Part shown: piece by piece, positions 60,277-64,000 of the stretch
How the letters are laid out: every line of letters starts with the position of its first letter
Position numbering within the stretch: the first letter of the stretch is position 1
Source: Nautilia sp. PV-1
Lineage (GTDB): Bacteria; Campylobacterota; Campylobacteria; Campylobacterales; Nautiliaceae
NCBI RefSeq assembly: GCF_004006315.1
Contig: NZ_CP026530.1
Span: forward strand, 78,501 to 142,500
Direction of reading: 5' to 3'
DNA: 64,000 nucleotides
Notes under the pieces: generated by a model
The model's database searches: none
The model's input: the letters and a program-made list of their open reading frames with translations, nothing else
What the model was told of the DNA's origin: nothing
Program-made: the position numbers and the translations under genes

Positions 60277-63200
60277 ATGCCAAAAAGAGAAGATATTAAG
60301 ACCATACTGCTTATAGGTTCCGGTCCGATCGTAATAGGACAGGCTTGCGAATTCGACTATTCAGGCGTTCAGGCCGCAAAAACACTTAAATCATTAGGAT
60401 ATAGAGTTGTTCTTGTAAACTCGAATCCGGCTACGATTATGACCGACCCGGAATTTGCCGACGCTACGTATATCGAACCGATTACCGCAGATGTGGTGGC
60501 AAAAATTATTCAAAAAGAAAATGTTGATGCGATTCTTCCTACAATGGGAGGGCAGACCGCACTTAACGTTGCAATGGAAATGTATGAAAAGGGAATGCTT
60601 GAAGGTATTGAATTTTTAGGAGCGAACCCGGAAGCGATTAAAAAGGGTGAAGACAGGGAAGAATTTAAGCAGGCCGTTGAAAGAATAGGGCTTGATTTGG
60701 CAAAAAGTGAAACCGCCCATACCCTTGATGAAGCTGTTGAAATTGCAAAAAATATCGGATTTCCTTTAATTGTAAGAGCGGCATATACACTTGGCGGACT
60801 AGGAAGCGGTGTTGCTTACAATATGGAAGAATTTGAAGCGCTTGCAAAAACGGGTATAGAAGCCAGCCCTATTAACGAAATTGAGATTCTTGAATCAATG
60901 CTCGGCTGGAAAGAATACGAAATGGAAGTTATCAGGGACAGAAACGATAACTGTATTATTGTGTGTTCTATAGAAAACGTTGATCCTATGGGTGTGCATA
61001 CGGGTGACAGTATTACGGTTGCACCGGCACTTACGCTTACTGACAAAGAATACCAGAAAATGAGGGACGCATCTTTTGCCATTCTTAGAGAAATAGGCGT
61101 TGATACGGGTGGAAGTAACGTTCAGTTTGCGGTAAACCCCCAAAACGGAAGAATGATCGTAATTGAAATGAATCCGAGGGTTTCAAGAAGTTCGGCCCTT
61201 GCATCAAAAGCCACAGGTTATCCTATTGCAAAAATAGCGACTCTTTTAGCTGTGGGATACACACTTGACGAAATTGAAAACGATATTACCGGCACAGCGG
61301 CGAGTTTTGAGCCTGTAATAGATTATGTGGTTACTAAAATACCGAGATTTACGTTTGAAAAATTCCCTCAGGCTGACGCAACGCTTACAACTTCTATGAA
61401 AAGCGTCGGTGAAGTTATGGCTATAGCAAGAACGTTTAAAGAATCAGTTCAAAAAGCTCTTTATTCACTTGAGACGGGACTTGACGGATTTGAAAAAATC
61501 GAATGCGATGAAGAGACACTTGTAAAAAACATAAGAATTCCTAATGAAAACAGGCTTCTTTATGTTGCGGAAGCGTTCAGAAGAGGTAAAAGCGTAGAGG
61601 AAATTTTTGATATATGCAAAATTGATCCGTGGTTTTTAAATCAGATTAAAGAAATTGTTGAACTCGAAAAAGAGATAACACCGGCGATTTTAGAAAACGA
61701 AGATCTTTTAAGAAAAGCCAAAACATACGGATTCAGCGATAGAATGATTGCAAAACTTATAGGCAAAACCGAAGAAGACGTATATCAGGCAAGAAAAAAA
61801 TTAGGTGTTGAAATCGACTATAACGAAGTTGACACTTGTGCGGCCGAGTTTGATACGACTACAAGTTACCTTTATTCAAGTGTAAACGTTACCAAAAACG
61901 TGCCATTAAGAGGAAGCGACCTTGAAAATGATAAAAAAGTTCTTATTTTAGGCGGTGGACCGAACAGAATCGGGCAGGGAATTGAATTCGACTACTGCTG
62001 TGTACATGCGGCTTTCGCACTTGAAGACTTAGGCGTTAAAACAATCATGTATAACTGTAACCCGGAAACGGTTTCAACTGATTACGATACAAGCGACGTG
62101 CTTTATTTTGAACCTATTACGTTTGAAAGAGTAAGAAACGTAGTTGAGCTTGAAAGACCGGACGGTGTTATCGTTCAGTTCGGGGGGCAGACTCCTCTTA
62201 AACTTGCAAAAGGTCTTACAAGAATCAACGCTAATATTATAGGTACATCCGCTGAAGTAATCGATACTGCGGAAGACAGGGAAAAATTCTCAGCGTTTAT
62301 TGAAGAGCTTGGTCTTAATCAGCCTGCAAACGGTACTGCTTTTACAAAAGAAGAAGCATATAAAATCGCGGAAAATATCGGCTACCCGGTACTTGTCAGA
62401 CCAAGTTACGTACTTGGCGGAAGAGCTATGAGAATCGTTTATAATGAAGACGAACTAAAAGCGTATATGGATGAAGCTGTAAGCGTTTCAAACGAAAGCC
62501 CGGTACTTATAGACAAATTCCTCGATAGAGCCATAGAACTTGACGTAGACGCTATCAGTGATACCAAAGAAGTGTATATCGGCGGTATTATGCAGCATAT
62601 CGAAGAAGCCGGAATCCATTCAGGGGACAGTGCGTGTTCGCTTCCGACTGTTAGTATTAGCGAAGAAAAGCTTAAAGAAATCGAAAACGCAACTAAACAG
62701 ATAGCTCTTAAACTTGGTGTAAAAGGACTTTTAAATATTCAGTATGCTCTTCATAGAGATAAACTATATCTAATCGAAGTTAACCCGAGAGCAAGTAGAA
62801 CGGTGCCTTTCGTGTCAAAAGCTACTGGACTTCCTTTGGCAAAAGTCGCTACAAGAGTTATGTGGAATTTAGCGCACAATCCTGGAATAAACGGCGGCAA
62901 AGTACTTCAAGAAGCACTTAAATTTTACGATAAATTCGGTGTTGTAACGTTTGACGGTAATGTGTTTAAGCCGAAACAAAAAGGACATATTGCCGTTAAG
63001 GAAGCAGTGTTCCCGTTCAATAAACTGCCTGGAGCAGATCTGATTTTAGGACCTGAAATGAAATCAACCGGTGAAGTTATGGGAATCAGTGACAGTTTTG
63101 GAGAAAGTTTTGCAAAATCACAGGCGGCTTGTAAAAACTTCCTTCCGACAAGCGGAAAAGTGTTTATTTCACTTACGAATATAGATAAAGAGTTCGCTCC

Positions 63201-63549
63201 GGCTCTTGCAAAAGCACTTAAAAACCACGGTTTTGAAATTGTTGCTACAAGCGGTACTTATAAAGTAATAAGCGAAGCCGGAATCGAATGTGAAAGAGTG
63301 CTTAAAATAAGCGAAGGAAGACCGAATATAGTAGATATGATCAAAAATGAAGAAATCGCACTTGTTATCAATACAAGCGATAATAAAGCAAGTAAAGACG
63401 ACGCTAAAATCATAAGACGCGAAGTGTTAAATCAGGGAATTCCATATTTTACAACAATTGCAGCGGCATTTGCTGCGGTTGAAGCAATTGAATTCTTACA
63501 GACAAGCGAAGAAAAAGTCAAATCTATTCAGGACTATTTCGAAAAATAA
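60277..63549 (+). CDS. carB: Carbamoyl-phosphate synthase large subunit
   Basis: This 1090-residue enzyme makes carbamoyl phosphate for pyrimidines and arginine. It has two homologous ATP-grasp halves (about 1-400 and 555-935). [20 protein letters not shown] opens the first and [19 protein letters not shown] the second. Both show the Leu-Gly-Gly loops ([17 protein letters not shown]) and N-P-R ligands ([19 protein letters not shown]). A C-terminal MGS-like allosteric domain follows from about 940. Length is normal. It stands alone, apart from carA. Confidence 0.98.
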   Translation: MPKREDIKTILLIGSGPIVIGQACEFDYSGVQAAKTLKSLGYRVVLVNSNPATIMTDPEFADATYIEPITADVVAKIIQKENVDAILPTMGGQTALNVAMEMYEKGMLEGIEFLGANPEAIKKGEDREEFKQAVERIGLDLAKSETAHTLDEAVEIAKNIGFPLIVRAAYTLGGLGSGVAYNMEEFEALAKTGIEASPINEIEILESMLGWKEYEMEVIRDRNDNCIIVCSIENVDPMGVHTGDSITVAPALTLTDKEYQKMRDASFAILREIGVDTGGSNVQFAVNPQNGRMIVIEMNPRVSRSSALASKATGYPIAKIATLLAVGYTLDEIENDITGTAASFEPVIDYVVTKIPRFTFEKFPQADATLTTSMKSVGEVMAIARTFKESVQKALYSLETGLDGFEKIECDEETLVKNIRIPNENRLLYVAEAFRRGKSVEEIFDICKIDPWFLNQIKEIVELEKEITPAILENEDLLRKAKTYGFSDRMIAKLIGKTEEDVYQARKKLGVEIDYNEVDTCAAEFDTTTSYLYSSVNVTKNVPLRGSDLENDKKVLILGGGPNRIGQGIEFDYCCVHAAFALEDLGVKTIMYNCNPETVSTDYDTSDVLYFEPITFERVRNVVELERPDGVIVQFGGQTPLKLAKGLTRINANIIGTSAEVIDTAEDREKFSAFIEELGLNQPANGTAFTKEEAYKIAENIGYPVLVRPSYVLGGRAMRIVYNEDELKAYMDEAVSVSNESPVLIDKFLDRAIELDVDAISDTKEVYIGGIMQHIEEAGIHSGDSACSLPTVSISEEKLKEIENATKQIALKLGVKGLLNIQYALHRDKLYLIEVNPRASRTVPFVSKATGLPLAKVATRVMWNLAHNPGINGGKVLQEALKFYDKFGVVTFDGNVFKPKQKGHIAVKEAVFPFNKLPGADLILGPEMKSTGEVMGISDSFGESFAKSQAACKNFLPTSGKVFISLTNIDKEFAPALAKALKNHGFEIVATSGTYKVISEAGIECERVLKISEGRPNIVDMIKNEEIALVINTSDNKASKDDAKIIRREVLNQGIPYFTTIAAAFAAVEAIEFLQTSEEKVKSIQDYFEK

Positions 63550-63660
63550 TACTTCTTTTTGACTTTCCTTTTTTTTGTATTAATTCTTTATTAAAATCTA
63601 TTAAAAAATATTGTTATATTGATTAATTTTATTAATATAGTATTTTGAATTATTTAGATA

Positions 63661-63666
63661 TATAAT
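63661..63666 (+). promoter_or_regulatory. -10 box of the rhodanese-like gene
   Basis: TATAAT in GATATATAATATATG, 37 bases ahead of the ATG at 63703, with AAGGAG as ribosome-binding site. The 111 bases before it, after the carB stop, are T-rich with no hairpin that I can see. Confidence 0.6.
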
Positions 63667-63702
63667 ATATGAATAAGTATTCAAAAAATAAAGGAGAAGA
63701 AA

Positions 63703-64000
63703 ATGAAATTTGGAAAAATGTTATTAGCAAGTGTGGCTGTTGTATTACCGCTTATGGCGGCGCCGGGTTATGTTGCACAAATAAACAAAGGTTTTAAACA
63801 AGAAACACTGGACTGTGCAAAATATGTGAAATTTATTACACCTGCAACACTGAATAAATGGATGAATCAAAATAAAGACTTTACTATTATTGATGTAAGG
63901 GAAAAAGATGAAACAACTGCAGTTCAGATAGACTGGCCTGATACTGATTTTATTCCAAGAGGTGTTTTAGAAGATAAGATACATGAAGAAATAAATGTAA
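63703..64000 (+). CDS. Periplasmic rhodanese-like protein (3' end outside the window)
   Basis: The first 99 codons are visible. A signal peptide (MKFGKMLLASVAVVLPLMA|AP) is followed by a segment matching the start of a rhodanese domain: FITPATLNKWMNQNKDFTIIDVREKDE, where I-D-V-R is the usual first rhodanese motif. The active-site Cys loop would lie beyond the window. AAGGAG is five bases before the ATG. Periplasmic rhodaneses occur in sulfur-metabolising Campylobacterota, but the role here cannot be judged from half a gene. Confidence 0.75.
   Translation, partial: MKFGKMLLASVAVVLPLMAAPGYVAQINKGFKQETLDCAKYVKFITPATLNKWMNQNKDFTIIDVREKDETTAVQIDWPDTDFIPRGVLEDKIHEEINV

Noticed and set aside
1..64000. 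CRISPR array, prophage, insertion sequence, restriction or other defence system
   Set aside because: No regularly spaced repeats, no transposase, integrase, phage structural or nuclease-defence genes seen; the only repeats are the short 7-mer and 16-mer families.

Overview
The window is AT-rich, gene-dense bacterial chromosome. It looks like a member of the Campylobacterota (Epsilonproteobacteria), quite possibly an anaerobic or microaerobic vent-type lineage such as the Nautiliales. The phylum call rests on gene content and order recalled from Campylobacter, Helicobacter and Sulfurimonas: cheY-prmA-ftsH-psd-pssA, rnhA-rnc-aroC, carA next to a DUF507 gene and a MotE-like gene, a futalosine-route mqnA, nspC, and DUF4492-cydA-cydB. 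The order-level call is weaker. It rests on a DUF1931 histone-fold protein, a superoxide reductase and the overall style. No rRNA, IS element, prophage or CRISPR array is visible.

Layout. 1-830: two LysE-type exporters, the first cut by the window edge. 923-1356: tRNA operon Gly-Cys-Leu-Ser on the minus strand. 1435-6929: minus-strand pckA, the cytochrome bd operon (DUF4492-cydA-cydB-small membrane protein) and a superoxide reductase. 7043-10067: rnhA-HDOD-rnc-aroC. 10061-10980: mqnA-cupin on the minus strand, converging on aroC. 11048-12949: moaD-moaE-moeA. 12983-14030: an outer-membrane protein and the DUF1931 protein. 14031-14326: the longest gene-free stretch, full of short repeats. 14327-19500: nspC, then two tandem paralogous PTS-EIIC-like/EAL fusion proteins on the minus strand. 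19673-24367: topA, a phosphoesterase, bioB and an antiporter. 24364-30793: hemerythrin, gltX, an APC permease, and an XRE/cupin-DMT transporter-pxpB-pxpC operon. 30790-36368: bioF-mrcA divergent from alaS. 36393-46177: two-component system, maf, a PglG-like membrane sensor, hisH-hisA-cheY-prmA-ftsH-psd-pssA. 46298-56233: leuA, der, an OM barrel, trpS, purM, a second psd, a MotE-like protein, an unknown protein, DUF507, carA. 56235-64000: uppP, glpD, a glycerophosphodiesterase, an exonuclease, carB and a partial rhodanese-like protein.

How the genes work together. Most are housekeeping: amino acid, purine, pyrimidine, biotin, molybdopterin, menaquinone and phospholipid synthesis, plus translation and DNA maintenance. 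Oxygen handling (bd oxidase, superoxide reductase, hemerythrin) is clustered in type. Signalling consists of an OmpR-type two-component pair, CheY, an HDOD protein and the two EIIC-EAL proteins.

The least ordinary elements are these: the EIIC-EAL pair, whose EIIC parts have lost the conserved glutamate of the INEP-type motif; a tryptophanyl-tRNA synthetase with a Thermotoga-like iron-sulfur cysteine motif; the DUF1931 histone-fold gene behind a perfect consensus promoter; and two families of short tandem repeats, one of which supplies the ribosome-binding region and start codon of hisH. Promoters are unusually readable: many genes have TATAAT about 10-20 bases ahead of an A-rich AAGG ribosome-binding site. 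Several genes use TTG starts (both EIIC-EAL genes, topA, the phosphoesterase, pxpC, mrcA, trpS, the exonuclease).
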